Origin: Pseudomonadota bacterium | GTDB taxonomy: Bacteria > Myxococcota_A > UBA796 > SXON01 | Reading direction: 5' to 3' | NCBI GenBank assembly: GCA_030685065.1 | Contig: JAUXQH010000170.1 | Span: 1 to 64,000 of the forward strand | DNA length: 64,000 nucleotides | Shown: positions 25,769 through 34,241 of the stretch, in pieces | How positions within the stretch are numbered: position 1 is the first letter of the stretch | Layout: each line of letters starts with the position of its first letter | Notes under the pieces: generated by a model | Seen by the model: only the letters and a program-made list of their open reading frames with translations | Databases searched by the model: none | What the model was told of the DNA's origin: nothing | Translations under genes and position numbers: made by a program

Positions 25769-26544
25769 CGCGCGGCTCCCGTGCCAGCCAGGCCGCTCGC
25801 CGCCCCTCCGAGGAGGCCCCGCCAGAGCTGCGAGCCGATCGGCGCGAGCGCGTAGTCGCACGCCCCGAGGAACGGCGCGTCGCTGTGGCTGTCCCCAGCG
25901 CCGATCGCCACGACGTCCTCGTCGAGCAGGACCTCGCGGAACCAGCGCACCGCGTGCTCCTTGCCGAGCCAGTCCGGCAGGACCGCGAGGTTGTTGTCGT
26001 TCCAATGCAGGCGCCAGCCGGGTGGGCAGGCGGCCCGGACGCCCGGCACGAGGCGCGCGACCGCGGACGCGTCCCCGTGGGGGCTCTTCGCGGAGAGGTA
26101 CATGGGGAGCCCGGCGTCCTCGATGATGCGTACCCGCACGGTCACGCTCGGACCGGCTCCGGAGAGGCGCGCGGACTCCTGCTCCACGTGGGACACGAGC
26201 GCCGTGAGGGCGTCGCGACATCGCTCCGCGCCCGCTTCGGCGCGCGCGTGCCACCGCGGCTCGGGCACGCCCTCCGGCGTGAGCACGACCCCGCCGAACG
26301 AGCAGATCGCCCACCCGTCGAACGGCAGCGCCACGCGTCGCAACGCTGCAACGCTACGGCCCGTGGTCGGCACCACCTGCGCGCCCTCCGTCAACCAGTC
26401 GAACAGGGCACGTTGTCGGCCTGTCATCAGCGTGTCGGGTGCCCCATCGGAGCCGACGCCCACCGGCACGGCGGCCACGTCGGTGGTCTTCCGGCGCGAC
26501 TGGAACACCGTGTCATCGAGGTCGAGAAAGAGGATCCGGCGCAT
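25765..26544 (-). CDS. HAD-superfamily phosphatase of the Ter module
   Basis: 259 residues. HAD motif I is at the very N-terminus (ILFLDLDDTVF, nucleophile Asp8 and general acid Asp10). Motif II is near VVPTTGRS, and motif IV is GAGDSHSDAPFL close to the end. The cap arrangement resembles Cof-type sugar-phosphate phosphatases. The ATG at 26544 overlaps the PRTase-TRSP gene by 32 bases; the stop overlaps the next start (ATGA). It should remove a phosphate from an intermediate or product of the module. Confidence 0.88.
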   Translation of the reverse strand: MRRILFLDLDDTVFQSRRKTTDVAAVPVGVGSDGAPDTLMTGRQRALFDWLTEGAQVVPTTGRSVAALRRVALPFDGWAICSFGGVVLTPEGVPEPRWHARAEAGAERCRDALTALVSHVEQESARLSGAGPSVTVRVRIIEDAGLPMYLSAKSPHGDASAVARLVPGVRAACPPGWRLHWNDNNLAVLPDWLGKEHAVRWFREVLLDEDVVAIGAGDSHSDAPFLGACDYALAPIGSQLWRGLLGGAASGLAGTGAAR

Positions 26545-27769
26545 CCGGCCGTCTATCTGGTAGCGGGCCGGCGGGGCGGTCGAGATGGGCGGCGCCGTGG
26601 AAGTCGAGGGCCTCGGCCCGGAGCGCGCCGAGCAGCTTCGGGGAGAGGGTGGAGGCGGGGGTTTCGTGGCAGACGAGCACGCGCTCCCAGGCGATGCCGC
26701 CCTCACCGGGGGCGGCGTCCTCGCCCCCCGCATCGCCCACCGCACGCACGTTGTAGAGGTAGTGGGGGATGCCGTCGCCGTAGTTGTCGTCGAACGTGAG
26801 GCACGCGCGGAGGTCGGCGTCGACGAGGGCGGGGGACCGCGTGGTCGATTGGCACGCCACGTCCGCGCCGCGGGACTCGAGCGCGAGGCCCACGCGGAAG
26901 GCCTCCCAGGTGAACTCGCCAGTGCCGAGCACGAGGATCCGCTCGCCCGTTCGCGGGTCGGGCAGCGTCGGGAGCCAGCTGGCGCCCGGGCGCGCGCCCG
27001 TCCGCGCCGAGCGGCTCGGGAGCAGGTGGTCCTTCGGGCGGTCGTCGCCGGTGGCGCTGGGCGCGGGGGGGGCGGACTCCCCCGGGACGAACGTGTAGCT
27101 GCCCTCCAGGAGTGACACGAACGGCAACCCGACGTGCTCGCCCTCGGCGGGGTCGCGCGGCGCGCGCCAGTCGGTGATCACCACGGCGCGCACGTCGGTG
27201 ACGGCGGGAAACCGGCGGGCCCACGCCTCTGCCAGGTTGGCGAGCGTCGTGCCCGTCGTGACCTCGTCGTCCACGATCACGAGCGTACGCGCGGCCTCGA
27301 GGAGCGCCCGATCCTCGGCGTCCGCCGGCTCCCACACGAGGTGTCGCGACGCGTGGCTGTGCGGCTCCTCGAAGGTGAAGGCGACCGGAAAGCGGGTGGC
27401 GGCGCGGGTCGTCTGGAGGAACAAAGCGTCGGTTCGGGGCAGCCCCGCGCGGCTGCTCGCGGCGCACCACTCCTCGAACACCCCGCGCCCGAGCGCCACG
27501 GCGGTCTCCGCGAGCCCTACGAACACGACCGGCCCCGGGAGGTCGGCCGGGAGCTTCGCCGCGAGGCGCACGTGCACGTCCCGCATGACCGACGGGCGCG
27601 CGGGGATGTGCCGACCGAGCACCCGGGACACGAACAGGAAGCCGCGCTTGGGGTTGCGACGGGCGCCGAAGGCGCACAGGGTGTCGAGCGGGAGATCCGC
27701 GCTCCGGACGCGGAGCTCGAGCGTGCCGGTGGACAAGCGGACGGTGCGGGTTTCTTCGGGGGGGTTCAC
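26513..27769 (-). CDS. Phosphoribosyltransferase with TRSP domain (Ter module)
   Basis: 418 residues from GTG 27769. The start is uncertain; an ATG at 27853 is in frame but would overlap the tubulin-like gene and adds an Arg/Thr-rich stretch that looks non-coding. The N-terminal PRTase domain (about 10-210) has the PRPP loop VIVDDEVTTGTTLANL. The C-terminal part carries the literal TRSP motif in CQSTTRSPALVDADL with FDDNYGDGIPHYLYNV, which defines the TRSP family. PRTase-TRSP and StiP-like proteins occur together in Ter operons. It lies 43 bases after the tubulin-like gene. Confidence 0.87.
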   Translation of the reverse strand: MNPPEETRTVRLSTGTLELRVRSADLPLDTLCAFGARRNPKRGFLFVSRVLGRHIPARPSVMRDVHVRLAAKLPADLPGPVVFVGLAETAVALGRGVFEEWCAASSRAGLPRTDALFLQTTRAATRFPVAFTFEEPHSHASRHLVWEPADAEDRALLEAARTLVIVDDEVTTGTTLANLAEAWARRFPAVTDVRAVVITDWRAPRDPAEGEHVGLPFVSLLEGSYTFVPGESAPPAPSATGDDRPKDHLLPSRSARTGARPGASWLPTLPDPRTGERILVLGTGEFTWEAFRVGLALESRGADVACQSTTRSPALVDADLRACLTFDDNYGDGIPHYLYNVRAVGDAGGEDAAPGEGGIAWERVLVCHETPASTLSPKLLGALRAEALDFHGAAHLDRPAGPLPDRRPDAPDPLSRPR

Positions 27770-27812
27770 GCTCGTCCGCCCGTGGCGGGGCGCCCGGCGC
27801 GTGGACGTACGC

Positions 27813-30800
27813 TCATTCGTCGTCGTCGGGCGGCGGGCCCTGCTCGTCGTCATCGGGCGGTGGCTCGGCGGGCAGCAGGGCCGCGACCTCGGGCACCTCC
27901 TTCGCGTCGATCCAGCTGGTGCCGTAGTACACGCGGTGGCGGGCCTCCGGCGCGGCGATCACGCCGTCCGCGATCTGCGCGGGCCCGCAGACCCCGAGCC
28001 GCAGCGCGTCGCGCTTGTAGTGCCACGCCAACACGTCGGTCGTGGCCGGCACGCTCGTCGCGGCAGGCAGGACCGGGGCGGGCACGGCCGCCGCGACCGG
28101 CACCGGAGCGGGCGGTGAGCCGGCGCCGCCGCCCAGGAGCGCTGCGATCGCCGGTACGCTCTCGGCGGGGCCCCAGGCGGTCATGCCATCCCCGAGCACG
28201 TGGTGTGCGCCCGCGGGCGCCTGCCGCACGAGCGCCGCCACGTCCGCGACGGAGAGGCCGTGGCGCGCGGGGCCGACCGGCCCCCGATACCGGTAGACCG
28301 CGTTCGCCTCGGGCTCTACCGACACCGTCGCGAGCTGCTCCCAATCGACGGCCAGGCGTGGGAACACCTGCTCGACGTGCCCCTGCGCGCTCCGATGCTC
28401 GGGCAGGCGGCCCGTCGCGACCATCCGATCGATGGCCTGGCCTACCTTTCCGAGGAGCGCCCAGTCGTTCATGCGCTCTTCGCGGCGTAGCGCAGAGGTC
28501 GACGGGACGATCCCCCCGGCGGCGCGGGAGATGGGCGTCGCCCAGACGTCCATCGTGGCGATCGCCTCGGCGACGTCCCGGCTGGTCTGCCGGGCGCGCG
28601 CGAGGTCCACCCGCCAGTCACGGGCGATCTCCGCGCAGATCACGTTCTGGATGCTCGCTTGGGTGCCGTCCGAGCCGGTCGTCGAGATCTCTCCCTCGCG
28701 GCGCGCGGCGAAGACGCAGTGGTAGTAGTAGTCGGCGAGCGCCACGAGCTGGGCCCAGGTCCCGCCCGAGGCGAGGAACCGGCGCTGGTGATCGTCGATG
28801 TGGGCCTGCAGGTTGGAGAGCAGGCGGTCGTGATTGCCGCGCAGCTTGCGCAGCACCGTGCCCTCCGGCCCCAGGTCCGTCCACTTCACCTCGAAGTCGC
28901 TCTCCGCCCGACGGTATTGATACGCGACGCGCGTGCTGTCCCAATTGCGGAGCCGCACGCTGCGGAGGATGCCGAACATGAGGCCCTTGAGAAAGGCCTT
29001 CATTGCGCCCTTGTGCCCCTCCACCTCGTGCTGCTGGAGCGGCACGATCGCCTGGTACTCGTGGAAGTCCTGGTGGATGTGGAGCGGCTCGAACGTCCGA
29101 CCGTAGAGGATCTCCTCGTAGCGCTGGCGCGTGCCGCTGTTTCCGTGCACTTCTCCGATGTAGAAGGCGGGGAACGCGCTGGTCTCCGTGTAGAGGATGA
29201 TCTCGGAGGGGTCCTGCACGTCGACGTGCTGGGGCGCGAAGCCGCCCATCTGCATCCCGTTCAGGTGCTTCTCGATCCGGGTGCCGAGCTCTCCGTAGCC
29301 GCCCTTCACGAACCCCACGAAGGCGTCGGTCTTCGGCCGGTAGCTCGTGAGCGCGGTCGCGTTGGCATCGGTCGAGAGCCACGGCAGCCCCCGCTTGTAG
29401 AGGTCCTCGAGCAGCTTCTGCAGCCGCGCCGGGTCCTTCACCTGCTCCGCGAGGTGGTTCAGCACCGAGAACCGCTCGATGAAGCCCTTCTTGGGCGGCT
29501 CCCCGTCCTCGCTGAACGCGGTCGTCTCGCCCTTCTCGCCCTTGAGGGCGTGAAAGGCCGTGTTCGCCAGGGCGTCGCGGAACACCGCGCGGTTGCTCTG
29601 AAGCTGCGCGCGGATCTGCGCGAGGGTGTCGAGTCCGAGGCTGCGGAGCGCGCGCTCGCGCAGCGCCCCCACGCGCTTGGCGCGCGTCTCGCCGGTGCCG
29701 ATGTACTCGATGATCGGATCCTGCCAGCCGCCGGGCGTGTCGAGCTCGACGAACAAGGTGGAGCTCTGCGCGTGCGCGTAGTGCTCGCGGTAGTTGCGCA
29801 GCTCGGCGCCGATCGTCGCGAGATCCATGCAAAGGGTCTCCACCTCGGTCCGCGCCTGCGACAGCCGCGTCGCGACGCCGTCGAGGAGCTTCACGGCCTC
29901 GTCGACGAGGAGGATCTTCACGCGGGCGTCGAAGTGGGCGCGGAGCGACTCGGCCGCGCGCGCGATCGCCGCCTGGTGGTTGCCCAGGCTCGGGAAGAAG
30001 CCCGACCCCGCGCGCTCGGCGTTGAGCACCTGCTTCTCCCACGCCGCGGCGGCCTCCGCGGCCTCGCGGATGAGCTCGGCCTTCTGCGCCCGGAACCAGT
30101 CCGCGTACTTCTCCTGCTCCTTGGGCCGGGACATCGTCGTGAGCACGTCGTCGAAGAGGCGGACCACCCCGGTCGGGCCCATGCCGGGCTTGCGACGGTA
30201 GGTCTCGATGAGGCCCGGCAGCGCGGCGTCGAGCTCGCGGAGGTAGGCCACCCGGTTGGCCGCGAGCTGGCGCACCCACTCGCCCTCGCTCCCCGGGCTG
30301 TTGGGATCCCCGATGCGCTTCTCGGCGTCCCGCCGGTGGATGTCGCAGGCCTCCCGGGTCACCTTCTCGGTGAAGAGGCGCTCCGCGTCGTCCACCAAGG
30401 CGCGCGACCGCGCCGCCAGCTCGTCGGGAATGCTGGTGATGTTGCCATCCCCCGTGAGGCGGAACAGGCGCTCGCGGACCTGGCGGTGGGACTTTTTCTG
30501 CCCGTCGTCCGCCTCGGACTCACCCTGGAAGAACCCGGCTTCCATCATGAACTGCCGCAGGCGCTGCGGGGTGACCCCGCCCGGGCCCTGGCTCAGGGAG
30601 GGATCCAGGGTCGCGACCATCTCCGCCGCGAGGTCGTACTTCGCGAGGTTGAGGAGCCGCCAGCTCGGGAAGACGAGCTTGCTGATCCCGAAGCTCGAGA
30701 ACGCCGTGTACCAGCGCTCGCCGTTAAGCTCCTGCTTCTCGCCCTCGGGGGTCTCGACGTGGTACGGATAGGTGACGTAGGAAGAGAGGTATTGCTTCCG

Positions 30801-31778
30801 GTTGACCTGGACGCCTCGGATCCACGCGGACATCTTGCCGGCGGAGAAGTCGAGGAAGAGGGCCTCGCCGATCGAGCGGTAACAGTCGTCGTCCTTCGCG
30901 AGGGTCTGGCCCGCCGCGTTCGTGCCGGAGAACAGCACGTACCGGTCGAACAGGCCCTTCACCCGCGTGTCGAGATCGGTCCCTGTCCACCGCACGGTGA
31001 ACGGGTGGGTCAGGTGGTGGTTGATCTCCGTCAGGCACGCGTGCGAGTTGGCCGCGACCTTCGCAAACGCGCCTTCTACGGCGCGGAACACGCCGGCAAG
31101 GATGAAGATCCCGTCGACCGAGACCGCTCCGAAGGAGGCGCGGATCAGCGCCGCCGTGTCGAGGAAGGTGCCGGCCCCCGTGCCGCCGCCCCACCCGGCC
31201 ACGATCACGAAACGCACGCCCGCGTCGAGATCGACGCGCTCGGAGACGACCTCGGCCGACGTGACCTTGCGGTGGGCGGCCGTCAGCTTGGCGATGATCG
31301 CCTCGCGGTTCGAGAACCAGGTCAGGCGCGCGAGCGGCCGGATCTGCCCGGCGCCCTGCTCGATGCGGAGCCCCGCGGGGATGGCGTAGGAGGCGTCCCA
31401 CCACTCGCGAATATGGGGGTTCCGGGAGAGGTTCTCTCCGATGAGGGAGGAGAAGTTGGCGGTGAGGTTGACCCGCTCCTCGGCGCCGAACCGGATCTCG
31501 TCCTCGAACAGGTCGCGTTTGCCCTGGGTCGGCGGAGGCTCGCTCGAGCTGGTGTCCGTATCGATGGAGAGGTAGGCGATGCCCGGTAGCGCCCCCGCTT
31601 TCCCGAAGCGCTCCATGACCAGCCGGCGCAGGTGCAGCAGTGACTTCGCGCCCGAGCCGCCGAGCCCGACGAACACGGTGCGCGCGTACTTTCCGTGCCC
31701 CTTCTGCTCGACGAAGTCGTTGAGCTTCTTCTGGTATTCGTTGTCGTCGCCCGTGACGACGGCATTCAGGACACTCAT
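27813..31778 (-). CDS. Tubulin/FtsZ-like GTPase with C-terminal GYF-like domains
   Basis: 1321 residues; GGGAGG 4 bases before the ATG. The N-terminal third is a tubulin-like GTPase: TVFVGLGGSGAKSLLHLRRL (first loop, about 34-53), YLSIDTD, and the tubulin signature GGGTGAGTF at residues 197-205. This matches the large Tubulin_2-type family rather than cell-division FtsZ. A long helical middle (about 450-1150) has no recognised domain. Two GYF_2-like modules lie near the end (about 1160-1215, with GLSVADVAALV and DGMTAWGPAESVP; about 1249-1303, with WIDAKEVPEVAALLP), then a Pro/Asp-rich tail. It probably polymerises or acts as a GTP-driven scaffold. It lies 29 bases after a small membrane-protein gene. 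Confidence 0.85.
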   Translation of the reverse strand: MSVLNAVVTGDDNEYQKKLNDFVEQKGHGKYARTVFVGLGGSGAKSLLHLRRLVMERFGKAGALPGIAYLSIDTDTSSSEPPPTQGKRDLFEDEIRFGAEERVNLTANFSSLIGENLSRNPHIREWWDASYAIPAGLRIEQGAGQIRPLARLTWFSNREAIIAKLTAAHRKVTSAEVVSERVDLDAGVRFVIVAGWGGGTGAGTFLDTAALIRASFGAVSVDGIFILAGVFRAVEGAFAKVAANSHACLTEINHHLTHPFTVRWTGTDLDTRVKGLFDRYVLFSGTNAAGQTLAKDDDCYRSIGEALFLDFSAGKMSAWIRGVQVNRKQYLSSYVTYPYHVETPEGEKQELNGERWYTAFSSFGISKLVFPSWRLLNLAKYDLAAEMVATLDPSLSQGPGGVTPQRLRQFMMEAGFFQGESEADDGQKKSHRQVRERLFRLTGDGNITSIPDELAARSRALVDDAERLFTEKVTREACDIHRRDAEKRIGDPNSPGSEGEWVRQLAANRVAYLRELDAALPGLIETYRRKPGMGPTGVVRLFDDVLTTMSRPKEQEKYADWFRAQKAELIREAAEAAAAWEKQVLNAERAGSGFFPSLGNHQAAIARAAESLRAHFDARVKILLVDEAVKLLDGVATRLSQARTEVETLCMDLATIGAELRNYREHYAHAQSSTLFVELDTPGGWQDPIIEYIGTGETRAKRVGALRERALRSLGLDTLAQIRAQLQSNRAVFRDALANTAFHALKGEKGETTAFSEDGEPPKKGFIERFSVLNHLAEQVKDPARLQKLLEDLYKRGLPWLSTDANATALTSYRPKTDAFVGFVKGGYGELGTRIEKHLNGMQMGGFAPQHVDVQDPSEIILYTETSAFPAFYIGEVHGNSGTRQRYEEILYGRTFEPLHIHQDFHEYQAIVPLQQHEVEGHKGAMKAFLKGLMFGILRSVRLRNWDSTRVAYQYRRAESDFEVKWTDLGPEGTVLRKLRGNHDRLLSNLQAHIDDHQRRFLASGGTWAQLVALADYYYHCVFAARREGEISTTGSDGTQASIQNVICAEIARDWRVDLARARQTSRDVAEAIATMDVWATPISRAAGGIVPSTSALRREERMNDWALLGKVGQAIDRMVATGRLPEHRSAQGHVEQVFPRLAVDWEQLATVSVEPEANAVYRYRGPVGPARHGLSVADVAALVRQAPAGAHHVLGDGMTAWGPAESVPAIAALLGGGAGSPPAPVPVAAAVPAPVLPAATSVPATTDVLAWHYKRDALRLGVCGPAQIADGVIAAPEARHRVYYGTSWIDAKEVPEVAALLPAEPPPDDDEQGPPPDDDE

Positions 31779-31807
31779 GTTGCCTCCCTCGACGATTCGG
31801 TTGGTGC

Positions 31808-32245
31808 CTACTCGGTCCGGACGACGACGACCGTGTACGCCGCATGGACGAAGAACACGATGGACGCGAGGCCCACCCACCACCACATGCTCCCGGACAG
31901 GCAGCCCGTGACGCCGTAGTAGAGCCCGAACATCCCGAGCGCCGTGATGAGGAGCGCCAACGAGATCCCGAGGTGCCGCCCGAACAGCGGGTTCTTGTCC
32001 TGGTTGATGAAGCGGCGCTCCATCAGCCGGACGAACAGGAAGGACGCCACCGCGAAGATCGCCGCGTCTCCGACCGCGATGACGATCTTGTCGGTCGTGG
32101 TGGGGGGCATGCAGACGCCGACGCTTGTTTGGATCGGGGGCCCAGCCTGGGCCCACGCCGCGCCGGTTCCGAGAATCGAACCGCCGAGGACCGCCGCGCC
32201 CACGAGGGCCGGATTTTGCCGAAAAGAAGCGTTTCTACCCTGCAT
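31808..32245 (-). CDS. Small membrane protein next to the tubulin-like gene
   Basis: 145 residues; GGAGG just before ATG 32245. An N-terminal signal-like hydrophobic stretch (about 11-33, ending near AWAQA) is followed by three membrane helices (about 50-68, 82-103, 110-138). A short periplasmic Cys (SVGVCMPP) and another (VTGCLSG) could form a disulfide. No family recognised. Its position directly before the tubulin-like gene suggests a membrane anchor or partner for that protein. Confidence 0.7.
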   Translation of the reverse strand: MQGRNASFRQNPALVGAAVLGGSILGTGAAWAQAGPPIQTSVGVCMPPTTTDKIVIAVGDAAIFAVASFLFVRLMERRFINQDKNPLFGRHLGISLALLITALGMFGLYYGVTGCLSGSMWWWVGLASIVFFVHAAYTVVVVRTE

Positions 32246-32330
32246 CCATCCTCCGAGGGGGCGCACGCTACCACGCGCGCGATCGCGTTGTACAGCCAGC
32301 ACCTTCAACGCAGGCGTCCAGCGCACCGTT

Positions 32331-34241
32331 TCAGAAGTCGTCCCGCGCGGACGCGGCGGCGGCGCGGCCCGACCCCGTGCCGAGCTCGAGCGTGCGCGTG
32401 GTGTCGTTGCTCGGATCCCGGAGGACCCAGGCGTTCCCCCGCTTGGTCACCTGCCATGGGCGCACGCCGCCGACCGTGATCGCTCCGCCGAGGCTGCGCC
32501 GCGCCCGCGCCACCACCCGACGGTCGAGCTCGATCTCGGCCGACGAGATGCGGCTGATGCGGATCCGGCCGCGATCGACGCCGTCGATGCGCACCACGCG
32601 AAACACTGGGCGCGCGAGCCACGTGCCGAGCGCGATGGCGGCCACCACGACACCCAGCAGGCCGAGGACGGTGATGGAGGCCAACCAACTCGGGTTGGAC
32701 ACGAGCATGGAGACGCAGACGTGGGTGGTCAGGTCGTCCGTGCTGGGGTTCTTGAAGATGTCGGGGAGCTCGGCGGTGCCATACACGTCGGCCATCATCG
32801 CGGGCTCGACCGCCAGCGAGCTCTGGAGATCCTGGATGGAAGCGTCGAGGCTGCCGACCATGAGGAATTGCTCGTGGGCGGCGCTCTCCCAATGGTCACG
32901 GAGCGTGTAGGTCTCGACCGCCACCGCGGGCACCTTGAGCGTCACGTCCACCACCCGCTTCTCACGCGGACCGATGGGCTGGTCGAGCGCGACGGTGGCA
33001 GTCACGGCGTCGGCGCACATCGGCGCCACGGTGGCGACGCGCACGCTGGAGCTTCCGTCGGGCACCCCCGGCTGGACGCCCCAGCCCTCGATCCGCCGGC
33101 TCTGGAGCTCGATCCGGCCGCTGTCGATGCGCCGATGGTCGAGCAGGTTCTCGACCGAGATGCGGGCGGCGCACTCGCGGGCAACGCCGGCCGCGGCGGG
33201 CGGGCAGCTCACGTCGCCCTCGAAGGTCATCCGCACGACGTCGAGGTGCTGGGGTTTGAGCTTGAAGGGCTGGCCCGCGGAGGGCGACGCCGGGTTCGCG
33301 ACGCCCGAGAACGTCTCGTGGAGGCGCTTCCCACCGAGACGCGCGTCGTCCGCCTGCGCGAGGGCGGCGTAGGTCGGCGCGTCCACGAGCTCGCGGCCCG
33401 ACCAGTAGAGGCCGTACACCAGCAGCGTGCTCCCGCCGAGCCAATCGGCCCGGCTCACCGGCCAGGCGTACGCGACCTGCCACCGCGGCTCGTCCTTGAT
33501 GCGCGTGTAGAAGGCGAGGTTCGCGACGGCGTCGGGGCCTCCGCCCCCGTCGATGAAGTTGTCTGTCACGATCCATAGGACGCCATCGCCGTCGGGCTGG
33601 CTACCGAAGAAGGCCTCGGCGGCGTCCAACACCTGCGGCAGTCGCGACTCGATCGCCATGCCCTTCTGCCCGAAGTCCGCCTTCCAGGGGTTGTCCGGGA
33701 GGCGGCCGCCGACGGCCTTTCCGGTCAGCGCCGGGAGCGCGGCGGCGGAGCTGGAGAACGCTTGCGGAACCGAGGAGAAGCGATGGTCGGTCGGCTCCCA
33801 GGCGCCGATTCCGTCTTCACCGACCAGGTACACGTCTCGGTTGAAGAGCATGGCGTGGACCGGATCCGCTGGCCCCACGTGCGCGAGGGGCCCTCCCTCG
33901 AGCAGCGCGCGGAAGCCGGGGGTCTCCCAGAGATAGGGCGTGGCCGGGGGCGCCCACTTCCCCCCGATCGGCTGGCCGGCGTACATGCTCCCCGAGAAAT
34001 CGACGGCGACCACCTGGGGGATGGGGCGCGCCCCGATGGAGAGCGGCGCGCCGGAGAGGCGCCCGCCGGCCGTGGCGTCGACCTGGGGCGCGTGGCTCTC
34101 CATCACGGGCGCGCTCGTGCCGGGCGCGGCGCACGCCGTGGCGTCCGCCTGCTGGTCCGGGCAGGCGTCGGCTGCGCCCTGGAGGTCGAGCTGTCCGCAG
34201 GCCCCCAACAGCATCAAGGTCATCACACGTAGGCGGCCCAT
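32331..34241 (-). CDS. vWA-domain lipoprotein with C-terminal membrane helix
   Basis: 636 residues. AAGGAG lies before ATG 34241; a signal peptide ends in a lipobox (LGAC, Cys15). A von Willebrand factor A-type domain (about 75-280) has the MIDAS start VVAVDFSGSM with Asp81, Ser83 and Ser85, and a later WIVTDNF. A beta-rich region (about 330-500) precedes one membrane helix (about 515-540) and a ~95-residue C-terminal part that would face the cytoplasm (IDGVDRGRIRISRISS). The gene would thus bridge periplasm and cytoplasm. The start overlaps the stop of the propeller gene by one base. vWA proteins are common partners of Ter and chaperone-type conflict systems; this layout is unusual. Confidence 0.78.
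   Translation of the reverse strand: MGRLRVMTLMLLGACGQLDLQGAADACPDQQADATACAAPGTSAPVMESHAPQVDATAGGRLSGAPLSIGARPIPQVVAVDFSGSMYAGQPIGGKWAPPATPYLWETPGFRALLEGGPLAHVGPADPVHAMLFNRDVYLVGEDGIGAWEPTDHRFSSVPQAFSSSAAALPALTGKAVGGRLPDNPWKADFGQKGMAIESRLPQVLDAAEAFFGSQPDGDGVLWIVTDNFIDGGGGPDAVANLAFYTRIKDEPRWQVAYAWPVSRADWLGGSTLLVYGLYWSGRELVDAPTYAALAQADDARLGGKRLHETFSGVANPASPSAGQPFKLKPQHLDVVRMTFEGDVSCPPAAAGVARECAARISVENLLDHRRIDSGRIELQSRRIEGWGVQPGVPDGSSSVRVATVAPMCADAVTATVALDQPIGPREKRVVDVTLKVPAVAVETYTLRDHWESAAHEQFLMVGSLDASIQDLQSSLAVEPAMMADVYGTAELPDIFKNPSTDDLTTHVCVSMLVSNPSWLASITVLGLLGVVVAAIALGTWLARPVFRVVRIDGVDRGRIRISRISSAEIELDRRVVARARRSLGGAITVGGVRPWQVTKRGNAWVLRDPSNDTTRTLELGTGSGRAAAASARDDF

Noticed and set aside
27770..27853. 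Longer N-terminus of the PRTase-TRSP gene
   Set aside because: Would overlap the tubulin-like gene and adds an Arg/Thr-rich stretch without homology.
27813..31778. Cell-division FtsZ
   Set aside because: Far too long, a different N-terminal layout, GYF-like tails and Ter neighbours; it fits the Tubulin_2-type family instead.
31778..31808. tRNA or small RNA in short gaps of the minus-strand operon
   Set aside because: The gaps are 29-85 bases and hold only ribosome sites.
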